NCBI GenBank assembly: GCA_013399115.1
Contig: VXAA01003004.1
Span: 171,904-235,903 of the forward strand
DNA from: Anseranas semipalmata
Taxonomy: Eukaryota; Chordata; Aves; Anseriformes; Anseranatidae
Reading direction: 5' to 3'
Length of the DNA: 64,000 nt
Under the pieces are notes generated by a model. It ran no database searches. It saw nothing but the letters and a program-made list of their open reading frames with translations, and was not told the origin of the DNA. Position numbers and translations under genes: made by a program. The stretch's first letter is position 1; every line of letters starts with the position of its first letter. Of this stretch, positions 1 through 9,466 are shown in pieces.

Positions 1-216
1 TCCCACGGAGATAATAGCATTCCCGCACCAGCGCAGGCTCTGGCAAATTGTGCAAAACCAACGCAGCAACATGGGCAGGTCTCCAAGAGGAGTCCATATG
101 GAGCCTGAGCTTTTCTCATCCCCAAAGTTAGCAAAATTCGAGCTAGCTAACTGAATGCTCAGTGCATCTATGGAAGACATAGTTGAGCCTCTGGAGATAT
201 ATCCCCAAATCCGACT

Positions 217-275
217 TTGATTCCTACCTATATCTTTGAATTCCTACCTATACCTGTGAATCCTACCTATAGTCT
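217..275. repeat. Short tandem repeat, 20-bp unit, three copies
   Basis: The motif TTCCTACCTATA occurs at 221 and 241, and TCCTACCTATA again at 261, giving three imperfect copies with a 20-bp period. The sequence between them (ATCTTTGA, CCTGTGA) also repeats with changes. It looks like a small local duplication. I see no coding or regulatory role. Confidence 0.75.
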
Positions 276-1943
276 AACTCAATGAAATCACATTGTCACA
301 TTTCTATTTATATGTTTGTCTGTGCTGTATGTTTACACACAAAGAACTTTGTTAATAAACAATTTAGCATTTAGGAGCACCCTACACATTTGAATCAAGC
401 TTAAAAACATTGAGGTTTCTGTAACAGGCAATAGAACAGCTCTATATTCCCCGTCCTACAGGAGAGCATTAGAAACTCTGCTGTCAAGATACAAAGCTTC
501 AGGAATGGTGCTCAATAAATCATACCCGTTAGTAAGGGCAGTGTCAGTTTTTCCTTCACTTTTGGACTATTTTAAACTCCTGCTCAATTGTTTCTTCATA
601 TGCTCGAGGTGGCCTTGCTGCGGTGACCGAGGCAGCAGCCCCGCTGTCCGCTCGCCTCCCTGCGGCCTCCCTGCAGCCTGGCTCAGCCCGCGGGTGTCTC
701 GTCTGCCTCGCGGCCGCACACACACGGCGGTAACGGGACCGCATCGGGCTCGGGACAGAGAGCAGCAGTATCTTCAGAGAGCAAATAGAATGGGAGAGAA
801 TAACCCTTCTGTAGCTAAAATGAGTTAAAATAAGGAATTGGTGCTCACGTATAGGGAGGGGCAGGTGACGAGGGGATTCATCTGGTAGAGACAATGCATG
901 TGTTTAGCAGGGGATTTCATCTTGCTGGGTGATGATGACTTCCACGGTGGAAGGCACGAATTCTGAGTAGGAAGCAGCTAACAGATACCTGTCTAAGGGC
1001 TTTTTATGAATTTGCATTTGGAACCATGCAGAATTTTTTTTCCTTGAATTATTTGCACCACTGAAAATAAAGATTTGTTTTAGAAAGTGTACATTTCTCA
1101 GACGCGTTTCTCAGATTTCTTCAGGCTGCAGGGAAGCACTCTCCTCCCTCTTTCGTAGGGACCGCGATCAGCGGGAGCTGGGGAAGCTGTTTTGCAAGAA
1201 GCAGACCAGCCGGGCGTTGGCGCCTTGCTGCGCTGCGGGCGGGGAGGAGGCAGTGGCCTCCCTTGGCGGAGCTGGGGCCGGCCGAGCCTCCCGGCGCAAA
1301 CGCTGCGAGCGCGATCAGCGCCGCGCTGCACGGGCTCCGCAGGCAGGGCAGCATTATGCATGCAAAGTCGCTTTCTGAAATTAGCCGCACATGTTTATAT
1401 TAACATGCAAATAAAGCAACTCCAAATAAAACAAACGCATGAAAACGTCTCTTCATTAAGTTCAGTTTTATGGTATAATTGATTTGGGTGGGGTGTACAG
1501 TTCTGCTGCTTACTCTGATTACCTTCCTGATGTTGAAGTAATCCACAACAATCAGACTGATAACAACCATTAAAACATATTCAATTCAATTACTGGTAAT
1601 TCTGAAATGGCTCAATATTGCACATGGGTTACTTTCATTTTCGTGTATATTCTGCCCCCGATTTAGCAAAGTCTTAATTGTTTAACAGCAGATTAGGCTA
1701 AATTATTTTAATTTAATTTTATGTGATTTTTTTTTACTTCTGCCTTTAAGGAATCCATTTGTAAAGATTTTTCTTTTGAATGTTGTGCACAGAGAGAATT
1801 GGGTGCTGATGCCTATTCTTCCGGCTTCAATTTAGGCCACCATATATTTAAATCTGAGTAAAACCAAAACGTTGTTCATTACACATGGGATGTTCAAGTC
1901 AGGAAGATAAATACTGGATCTGGTAACTAAGGGAACTGGAAAA
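276..1943. other. Noncoding DNA with two GC/CpG-rich patches
   Basis: This is AT-rich unique sequence interrupted by two CpG-rich patches, about 600-760 and 1155-1350. Both contain many CG dinucleotides and a few hundred bases of open frame on both strands, as expected where stop codons are rare in GC-rich DNA. None of the translations resembles a protein family I know, and no splice-bounded exon stands out. The stretch 1380-1900 is AT-rich and featureless by eye. Confidence 0.6.
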
Positions 1944-1983
1944 GTTACCTTATAGGAGGCTTTGTTACCTTAAAGGAGGCTGT
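1944..1983. repeat. 20-bp direct duplication at the 5' edge of a CR1
   Basis: GTTACCTTATAGGAGGC (from 1944) is followed at 1964 by GTTACCTTAAAGGAGGC, an imperfect duplication with a 20-bp period. The second copy runs directly into CR1 sequence. The first may be a local duplication of the CR1 edge, made during or after insertion. Confidence 0.6.
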
Positions 1984-2205
1984 AGCGAGGTGGGGATTGG
2001 TCTCTTCTCCCACGCGCCAGGTGATAGGACGAGGGGGAATGGGCTGAAGTTGCGCCAGAAAGGTTTAGGTTGGATATTAGGAAAAATTTCTTTACTGAAA
2101 GGGTTGCGAGGCATTGAACAGGCTGCCCAGGGAAGTGGTGGAGTCCCCATCCCTGGAGGCATTCAAAAGACGTTTGGATGTAGAGCTTAGCGACATGGTT
2201 TAGTG
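1964..2205 (+). mobile_element. CR1 LINE, 3' fragment
   Basis: This is a 5'-truncated copy of the avian non-LTR retrotransposon CR1, in sense orientation. Landmarks in the usual order are AAAGGAGGCTGTAGCGAGG, then GGTCTCTTCTCCCA, GATAGGACGAGGGGGAATGG, TTGGATATTAGGAAAAATTT, GAACAGGCTGCCCAGG, CATCCCTGGAGGCATTCAAA and GACATGGTTTAGTGG. These belong to the region near the end of ORF2 and the 3' UTR. The copy stops before the usual 3'-terminal short repeat (ATTCTATGAT type), so it is also shortened at the 3' end. It carries several substitutions and is not recent. The family assignment is from memory of the consensus. Confidence 0.9.
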
Positions 2206-3073
2206 GAGAGTGATTAGGCAAATCAGGGCTGGCTGATCCCCATCGTCGCTCACGCAGCCTGGGCCGGGGCCGGCTGCTGCCCTGCCCGCCCATGGTGACC
2301 CCGGCCTCTTCCTGCAGAGCTGCCTTCTCGCTTCCATCAGTGCAAGGCCCCTGAGCTCACGGCTGCTGTTCACCAGCTGAAGCCAATCTTGGATGGTGAA
2401 TGACACGAGGGTGCAGGTTTCCTTCTCTGAAAACCCACGACTGTGCCCCTTGTTAGACTTTGTCTTCCCACCTCACTGTTCAGAGATGCCAGTTATCACT
2501 GCCCACCCAGATTCCTCCTGATATTAATGAAGCAGTGATTTTTTAATTCGATTTCCTGGCCCTATTATTCAGAGTTCCTTTTTTGTTATTATTTAGGTGG
2601 TAGGTTGGATTTTGAACTGTTTCTTGCTGACAGCTTGCTTAGAGACAGCATCTAAATGGCACATAAAACATTGACATTGCCAGAATCCATTTCCAGGGCC
2701 TCAATTTTATGTTTCCATGTGGCTTCCTGCTAGCCCCGGGAGGCTGAAATCAGGAGCAGGCATTAAATCCAGGACCTGCCGGGGCAGCGCAGGCTGGTGC
2801 AGTCCGTGCTGGGATAGCTGCGAGCGGCTCCACGAGCGAGGCACGCTTCAGCAATCAGACGAGCAGGAACTGCTCCACCTCCCCTCGCGCGCCGCGAGAC
2901 ATTTTGAGCTCCTCACTGCAATCAGAGCAGCACAGGGAGAAGCGAGGTGGTCTTCACTTGTGAAAGCCCTGTCTGCAGGTGTCCCAATTTCTGTGTTCAG
3001 AGGAGAATCTTATACTGATTTTTTTGGCTGCCTGATTTCTTTGCAGTAGATTACATTGGGGATTGAAGCTGTG
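2206..3073. other. Noncoding DNA, partly GC-rich
   Basis: This follows the CR1. A GC-rich patch lies at about 2240-2390 and another at about 2730-2950. At 2309-2317 there is a pyrimidine-rich CTCTTCCTGCAG resembling a splice acceptor. It is followed by a 28-codon open frame to a TGA near 2403, but the possible donor is weak and the translation is not recognisable. The stretch 2400-2720 is ordinary AT-rich sequence. No gene is called. Confidence 0.5.
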
Positions 3074-3109
3074 CTTCTTTCTTGCTTGCTTGCTTGCTTT
3101 CTCTTTCGT

Positions 3110-3140
<31 letters not shown>

Positions 3141-3178
3141 CTCTCTCTCTCTCTCTTCCTTCCTTCCTTCCTTCCTTT
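3074..3178. repeat. Compound pyrimidine microsatellite (CTTG/CTTT/CT/CTTC)
   Basis: This is about 105 bases of near-uninterrupted pyrimidine on the + strand, made of consecutive blocks: (CTTG)n around 3081-3100, (CTTT)n to about 3139, (CT)n to about 3157, and (CTTC)n to about 3177. Only a few G residues break the run, all in the 5' block and one near 3108. Such homopurine-homopyrimidine tracts are slippage-prone and those with mirror symmetry can form triplex DNA. Open frames across it, low-complexity on the minus strand, are artefacts. Confidence 0.95.
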
Positions 3179-5170
3179 GTAATTCATCTTTAAACTCCTA
3201 GAAGTCAGCATTTAGCATCTGGAGATTGTTTTCTTCATGCAGCTCTGTACAGACACGGCAAACACAACCGAAGTGCGCCCAGCATCTGTCCGCAATCTGG
3301 TGCTTTTATTCTCTCGCTCAGAAGGGAAATTTGCTGAGGCTAAACTCAAACAACCAGTTAGCTCAGCTAGCATGTCACCTCGGCCACCCAAGACATGGCT
3401 GCCAACCGCGCTCATATCCCTCCAAGCTGCGACATTGTCCCTGCAGCCGCGCCGCCGCCGCCTTCTTGCCCCACTGCCACCACGCCTCCAGGCTCTCCCT
3501 GCTCACCTCCTCCTGCCCTCGCGTGCTTCGGCATGCTGCTAAGTGTGCTCGGCGCCCCGGCTTCCCAGAGCCCCCTCCTCACCTCCCAGAGCCTCAGCGG
3601 GTGCTGCGTCTGCATGCGCGATGCAGTTTGTTCTCCTTGGTTGCCTAAGCTTCGCTGTCTGTTTATTTTTGTCTCTCTTTTTCTTTAATTATTCTATTAG
3701 TACAATATTTTAAGTGTATTAACTAAAATAATGTCAAAGGATTTTTACTTCGGTATGTGTGCCAACAATAATCACTGCTAAGTCTTAAACAATTGTAATA
3801 AAATAAGTGTCTTGCTGCTAATGATACCTCATTTGTATTAAAGATGCTTTAGTAGGAGCAGTTTCTACAATTATTCCAACTAACGCTTATCTACTATGTC
3901 GGATTCTGAAATCAAAGTACGTGCATGGAAAATTACAAGCTACTTGGCTTTACTCAGCAGCAGCACAATAATTCCAGAAGCCCAAGAGCACTGCTGGCTT
4001 TTGAAGATCATTTCAGAAGATTAGCTACCTGTAGTGGAAATTAGCAGTGTGAATTACAGACCCGCGATCTGAATCCTCTGAGTGTGGCAGTGGGTAACAG
4101 CTTAGACAAGAGCCTGACCCTAGGGAGCAGCTGAACCTCTTTCCATGGGTCCTTCCTTTTTCCCTCTTTCTTTTTTTATGTGTGCAAAACTACTCATTTG
4201 TAAAACTTCGGTTTTGCAGCAAAGATGATTGTCAGGCTTTCTTACAGGAGACATGCTGAAAAGGAAAAAAATGGAAAGTTTGTTTTACAAGGGCAGTCTC
4301 ATTGCTGTTGGGCCGTACTGCAGCCTTGGGCTCTGCACACAACTGCTAGGTGAAGATCACGTCCCTTTTCTCCTGCATGATTTTTGCTACAACAGTTCTT
4401 GGCTATCAGTGGCATGGCTGCTTCCAGTCCATAATGTTTCAGATCCATGCTAAATAAAATAATCTGAGCATAATCCCTTCTGGTCCAGCATTCGCCCACA
4501 CAAATAAATCAATACAAAACCCATATTTTTGGCATGTTTCCTTGGGATGGTTTAGGGTATCAAGTCATTCCCAGAGGAACAAGAAGCAGTTGCTTGCTCT
4601 GTGCCCGCCGAAGCACAAGGACAGCGTTGTCGCGTCCACGCGGTCCCTGAGCACGTGCTGACCAGAGGCTGGTCTGGGGCATCCTTCCCATTACGCCCTC
4701 TGAAGCAGAGCGATAACCTCACGCGCCCACGTCTCAGCAGGGCACCTCTGGAGCTCGGACATCGCAGGCAGCAATAACCACCCTGGGGCGCCCCGTGACC
4801 GACCTGGGGGCTTGTCTGGCTTGCTGGCCTCCGGCTGGGGTGCCTCATCCAGACACAGCTCCTGCCCCCCAGCACTGCTGCCTCCTGGAGAACGCCATCT
4901 GTGCCATAAACACAGCACCACGAAACCTGGCACCACAGAGCAAAATGTGTGCGGCCTCCCGCCTGCACCCGTGCCTTGTCCTCATCAGGCTGCTTCAAGC
5001 GGAAGGCGAGGGGGGGTCTGCTCTGTGAGCAGCTGAGGGCTTCATCTGGGTGCCCCGAAGGCCCTGGGGGAGCTGGCTCAGCCCAAGCTGCAGCAGCTCA
5101 AGGCTGTGGTCCCAGGGGCTGCCGCCCGCCCCCCTGTGCAGGCACAGCCGCAGCTGGGGGCGAGGGGCTG
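3179..5170. other. Noncoding DNA with GC-rich patches
   Basis: GC-rich patches lie at about 3430-3620, with alternating proline/alanine/serine-rich open frames on both strands, and about 4590-5170. Between them, 3660-4230 is AT-rich and unique. Overlapping open frames in 4550-5170 run on both strands and give low-complexity translations, so I treat them as a by-product of base composition. I recognise no gene. Confidence 0.55.
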
Positions 5171-5224
5171 NNNNNNNNNNNNNNNNNNNNNNNNNNNNNN
5201 NNNNNNNNNNNNNNNNNNNNNNNN
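5171..5224. other. Assembly gap (54 Ns)
   Basis: A run of 54 undetermined bases sits inside a very GC-rich stretch with many G runs on both sides (for example GGGGGCGAGGGGCTG just before it). GC-rich, G-run-rich DNA is a common cause of gaps in bird assemblies. The N count may not equal the true gap length. All open frames crossing it are unsafe. Confidence 0.98.
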
Positions 5225-6368
5225 GCTCCTGGGGTGCTTCTGGCCGCGGAGCTCGGCTGCCTCCTGCTCCAGGCCAGCTGCTCCGCGCGGGGGGCCGGCT
5301 GCTCTCCAGCTTTATTTTCAATTACAGAGCGAAGGTAAATCTGGAAAGGAAAAGAAGCCCGAGCGTTTGTTTGTCTTGAATGCTAATAAAGCAGGGCCCG
5401 GAGCAGGTGCAGAAGGTGGCGGGAGAACCCATTCTGCCCTCCCGGTCTCACTCGGCTGTACAGGTAACCCTTGCACAGTGTTTAAGCGTCTCACAACTTT
5501 ACCGTCTTACAATCTTAATGTACTTATTGTTGCACTTTGCTGCAAATTAGAGATATTTGTCATTTCTGGGAGGATGAATGAGGCACAGAAGTGATGTCTG
5601 CAGAAGGGGCTTGGCCACCAATTCCTATCTATTTGCCACATTAGATCTGCAAAACTAAAACGTTGATCCTGAAAACCTCCACTCAGCTGTCAACATTACC
5701 AAACAGCACCTTACAGATCTGCTAATCTGAACAGAAACAGAGGAGAAACGACAGCACTTCCACCCCAAGCACCCGGCGTGGCCTGGAAGGGCTCGCTGGC
5801 GCTGCGGGGTCTGAGCTGGAGCGTGGAGCAGGAGCAAGCAGAGCAGCAGCACCCTTTGCTCACGGCGCTTTGAGCCTGCAGTGGCTGCCAACCTTCCTAT
5901 TTTGCAGCCACAGAGTTCTCTGGCACAAACAAGCAGAGTGCTGTCGCTGCCTGCCTGCGTTTCTAACCACTCCTGTCTCGAGAAGGTGAGCAGTAAGTAG
6001 CCCACGTCTGCTCCGCGGGCTACTGCGGGCACTGGCCCAGAGCTGCAGGGATCTCCACCTGCAAGCTGGAGGGTCAGGAAAAGGGCCCTTGAACAACTGC
6101 TGCTCCTGAATGCTTCCAAAGGGGAAACGAGCGCTTGGTAGCCAGATATTTGTTAGCTGATTTCTGTAGGAAAGGGAGTTTCTACAGAAATTCTACACTG
6201 GGAAATTACTTATGTGAATTTGGGGGAATTTCAAATAGTAATTTTAAATGCTGCCTATTGATCACTTTCAGTGTGAAATCAAAAGTTTTTGTAGGGTTGC
6301 AATTCTGAAGAGGATTTGGGCCACAATTTTGGAATGGTTTTAGAAATACTTCTGAATTATTCAACATT
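5225..6368. other. Noncoding DNA
   Basis: The GC-rich flank of the gap continues to about 5460 and then changes to ordinary sequence. A second moderately GC-rich patch lies at about 5760-6090 with open frames on the minus strand of no recognisable family. The stretch 6120-6368 is AT-rich and featureless. A donor-like CAG|GTAACC occurs at 5460 but no matching exon is convincing. Confidence 0.5.
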
Positions 6369-6413
6369 AAAAGCAAACAAACAAACAAGCAAGCAAACAA
6401 AACACAACAAAAA
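6369..6413. repeat. A-rich simple repeat, (CAAA)n with CAAG units
   Basis: This tract runs through AAGCAAACAAACAAACAAGC and continues with further CAAA, CAAG and CACAA units up to AAAAAATCCC. It looks like a decayed A-rich microsatellite. No retrotransposon body is recognisable upstream. Confidence 0.85.
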
Positions 6414-6469
6414 ATCCCACTGATCAGGTTAATTGACTAACGGCAGCCACCTGGCATTCCGAGCGGCCC

Positions 6470-6560
6470 AGGGCAGGGAGGAGCAGGCACCTCTGGCCAG
6501 GGAGGTATAAAAGGGCCACCTGGGCTGGGTGAGGGTTTCTTAGGGGCATGGTGCAACCTC
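6470..6560 (+). promoter_or_regulatory. TATA-box-like site (6506-6513) in a GC-rich segment
   Basis: A consensus-like TATAAAAG at 6506-6513 is followed by GGCC. It lies within a GC-rich segment (about 6450-6570) flanked by AT-rich DNA, and ATTGGTT, an inverted CCAAT-type motif, lies downstream near 6572. A TATA box with GC-rich sequence on both sides is the classic core-promoter arrangement, and transcription would start at about 6536-6540. I see no open frame or exon downstream to go with it, so it may be a chance match or a noncoding-RNA promoter. Confidence 0.2.
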
Positions 6561-8745
6561 TGGGAGCCTGCTATTGGTTAAAGCTGCTGGATGACGAAAG
6601 GTCTGTTTGAGATTTGTTTCTTTTAAATTGTGATGTCTCTATTTTAAAGAATTGTTTAGATGCCAGAACAAAATTGTCTTTGGATCAGTTCATGAGCATG
6701 CTTTTAGAAGGCTCTTTTTGCAGCTCCATTAGAGAGCTTTCTGGGGAAGCTGTTACATCTCAGTGCTCCCTGAAGACGTTCCTGAGAGCCCCTGGTACTG
6801 CATCGAGCTCTGGAAATGAGCAGATGAAGCTATGATTCATGACTGCTGTCCTAAATGCATTGGAAAGTAATTAGTGGTGATGGGTAATTGGGATATATTT
6901 CAGCAAAGGGCCTCAAGAATTTTTCTTGAGCTTCAGACTGAATGATCAGTGCAGCCCTGGGTACTAGAGGCTTTACTAATTCATTCAACCTCGTGATTAC
7001 TGCTTTACTTTAGTTGCTGGCTACAAGTAACTGGCTGAGGAAAAGTAGTTTGGGAAACATGTAGTAGTACATGAAATTTTATAGGGGTGAAATACGTCCC
7101 TATAAAATTATTTATGAAGAAAAAAAAAATACTATTTTTGAGATCTGACCAAATCATATTAAGCATAGTATTTCAACATTTTCAAACCAAATAAAATTTG
7201 GTTAATTTTCCTCAAGAAAACAAATACAGACTTGAATTGATGCAAAAGCATTAAAGTAGTTGCAGACTTCTTGAACAGGAAAAGTCCTACAGACCTCGGC
7301 TCTTCTGCTCTTTTCAGGATGTCGGTGTTACACCTGGCTCTGTGCCTCAGGTCACCCCACGTCCAGGTCATGCCCCGGTTTCCCATCAGCAAGGCTTTTA
7401 GCACCCCTGGGAAGCTCCCTGGTGGTGTGAGCACTTGCCTAATCTATCCAAATAATGTGTTTAGAGATTTATTTGATGGAAGCAGATGAAGTGTGAGGCC
7501 CCTATGTTTTCTCTGTATTGTATCCCAAGCTGGAAATGTCCACAGACAGGAGAGATGAACTGCTTTCTGATTTCATGGTTGCCCCGTCCTTGCACAGTTC
7601 CCTGCTGCTGTATTTTGGAAATGGTACAAAAATAAATCTGTGTTGTTTTTTAGTGTAAGCACAAGATGCAGTGATGTCAGGGCCTTGCTAAGGATGCAAA
7701 TGGTTTGCTGGGGGAGCTTGCTTGAGTAATTGCTGAAAAGGGCCCTCAGTGCTCAGCTATGCTCCCAGCTCAGGTTCAGAAATCAGAAGTCCCCTTGCAA
7801 CCATGTGTATCTGCACAGTGTTGGGGATCTCCTGTAACCTCTAGAGGCTACCCCAGTCTGAGCTGCTACCTGGTTTCCTCCTCCCATGTTATGGGTGTAC
7901 AGGTGGCAGGTAGCTGGTGTCACAGCTGAGTCCCATGTGCTCTGTGCTGCATTTGTCTGCTGCCACCTGATAAATCCTCACTGACTTTCTGCCTGCACGA
8001 AGCCTGAGTGATGGGTTTTGGCAGGAGTCTGCTTTATTTCAAGTCCCCATTTTCAAGGGGAATGGTAAGCAAATTTTTCAGAAATGTCTTCTGAATCTGT
8101 TACTTTCCATTTTGTAAGTTTTGATCATACAGAGGGCAGAAGCTCAGGGGGAACAGGCATGCCTGGGTCTCTGCTTAGAATAATGTTCTCAGCTGGGAAA
8201 GGCAGGGGCCTCAGCAGGGCTGATGAGAGCAAGGATATTGAGTTTCACTGCGGGGAGGCTTTGCAGGGCTGTTACACAGTGTGACGTCGGGCTGCCTTGG
8301 TGCTGCAGCCAGCCACCTGCACGTCATGGTGAGAATGTGGATAATGCTCAGCTGCTGAAAATACTGCACCTGATGGTAATGCTGTAGGTCGGGGCCAGCC
8401 CCTGCCAGAACTTCAGCAGTGGGGAATGTGGTTTCTGATTTTTGTGCATTGCTTTTTAATTTGCAAGATTTCCCTGTTTAAAAAAANAATGAAAATGGGC
8501 TGGGAGGAGAGCAATAGAAACCAAACTTGATTTCAAGCTCTGAGAAGGAATGGGATTTATCTCAACAAGAATTGCAGCAGTGCAGATCCCGAAGTGAGCA
8601 GGTTGAGAACTAGCAGAGGGTGGGGCTGATTTTTGGGAGGCAGAGAAGAAAACCTGGGTGGAATACTTTGGAGTTGGACATGCAGATGATGAGGTATTTT
8701 GTAGGCTTTGATTCGGCTGCTGTGGGGCTCCCTGTGCAGCGGGGT
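6561..8745. other. Noncoding unique DNA
   Basis: No gene or repeat is recognised. Base composition is intermediate. A short poly(A) tract lies at about 7120-7130. The stretch 7700-8450 is CpG-poor, with several TGCTGC/CAGC-rich runs. One undetermined base lies at 8487 in a short A tract, so frames crossing it are not reliable. Confidence 0.5.
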
Positions 8746-8760
8746 CCCACCAGGGGAGCT
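8746..8760 (+). promoter_or_regulatory. CTCF-like motif
   Basis: CCCACCAGGGGAGCT matches the CTCF core pattern (CCACNAGGGGGCGC type) except for one central G replaced by A. It lies in a GC-rich stretch (about 8720-8870). A single sequence match does not establish binding. Confidence 0.25.
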
Positions 8761-9434
8761 GGTGGCTGGGGCTTTGGCTCCCAAGCCCCAGTCCTTGTCC
8801 TGAGCCTGTGGCCCTGCAGCAGGGTGCTGGGGCTGCTGCCAGAGGGGTGGGGGGCAATGGCACGCAGCTCGTGCAGGCTTCACTCCTTCCTTAAGCCAAA
8901 AAGACAGCACAGTGTAAAAAGCATTTATGCCTCAGACTTTGTCACTGAAGTGTGGAGAAGGAAAAGCCACTAACAAATAAACTTCAAGGAAGAAATTAAA
9001 ATATATGCAAACACAGATGCTGCTTCAGGAGAAATTTTTGAAAGCTACTTTTTAAAGTAAATGAGAAAATATGTAAAAACTTTGCAGCTTGGCAAAACTC
9101 AACAAACTGTGAAGATGATCGGCTGGACCATGAGAAACCTTCTGCAACAGTGATTAACGAGTAAAATGCAAACACCAAATGAAGTGGGGGTTTTGGAAAA
9201 CTGGAAATGTTTTTGGTTTTCTTTTCCCTGTTTGAAAAGCATATCAGTATGGAAGCAGCTATAGTTTTAGACTTACATTTAATATAGCCCCTAATATCTG
9301 AGGTGAATGGTAGGGGCTGAATATGGTCCCAGAAAGAACAGCAATTGCAAGCGTGGTGGTAGGGAGTTTGGCTTCTCATTGGCCTGTGTGTGACATTGAG
9401 GTCGTTCTTGTACTTGCTGGGCCTTTTGTTGCAA
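8761..9434. other. Noncoding DNA
   Basis: The GC-rich stretch ends near 8880. The rest is AT-rich. A minus-strand open frame of about 158 codons (8996-9472) begins inside a homopolymer tract and has no recognisable domain, so I regard it as fortuitous. Confidence 0.5.
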
Positions 9435-9466
9435 TTTTTTTTTTGTTGGGGGGGGGGCATTTTTTT
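9435..9466. repeat. Adjacent poly(T) and poly(G) runs
   Basis: Ten T (9435-9444) are followed by GTT, ten G (9448-9457), CA, and a further T run to 9466. This is low-complexity DNA prone to sequencing and replication slippage. Confidence 0.9.

Noticed and set aside
2318..2405. Exon-like frame after CTCTTCCTGCAG reading LPSRFHQCKAPELTAAVHQL and onward to a TGA
   Set aside because: The acceptor is good but the only possible donor (GATG|GTGAAT) is weak, the minus strand is equally open, and the peptide is not recognisable.
2954..3211. Minus-strand open frame rich in lysine, arginine and glutamate
   Set aside because: It is the translation of the pyrimidine microsatellite.
4949..5594. Overlapping open frames on both strands across the N run
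   Set aside because: They depend on undetermined bases and high GC content. Translations are low-complexity.
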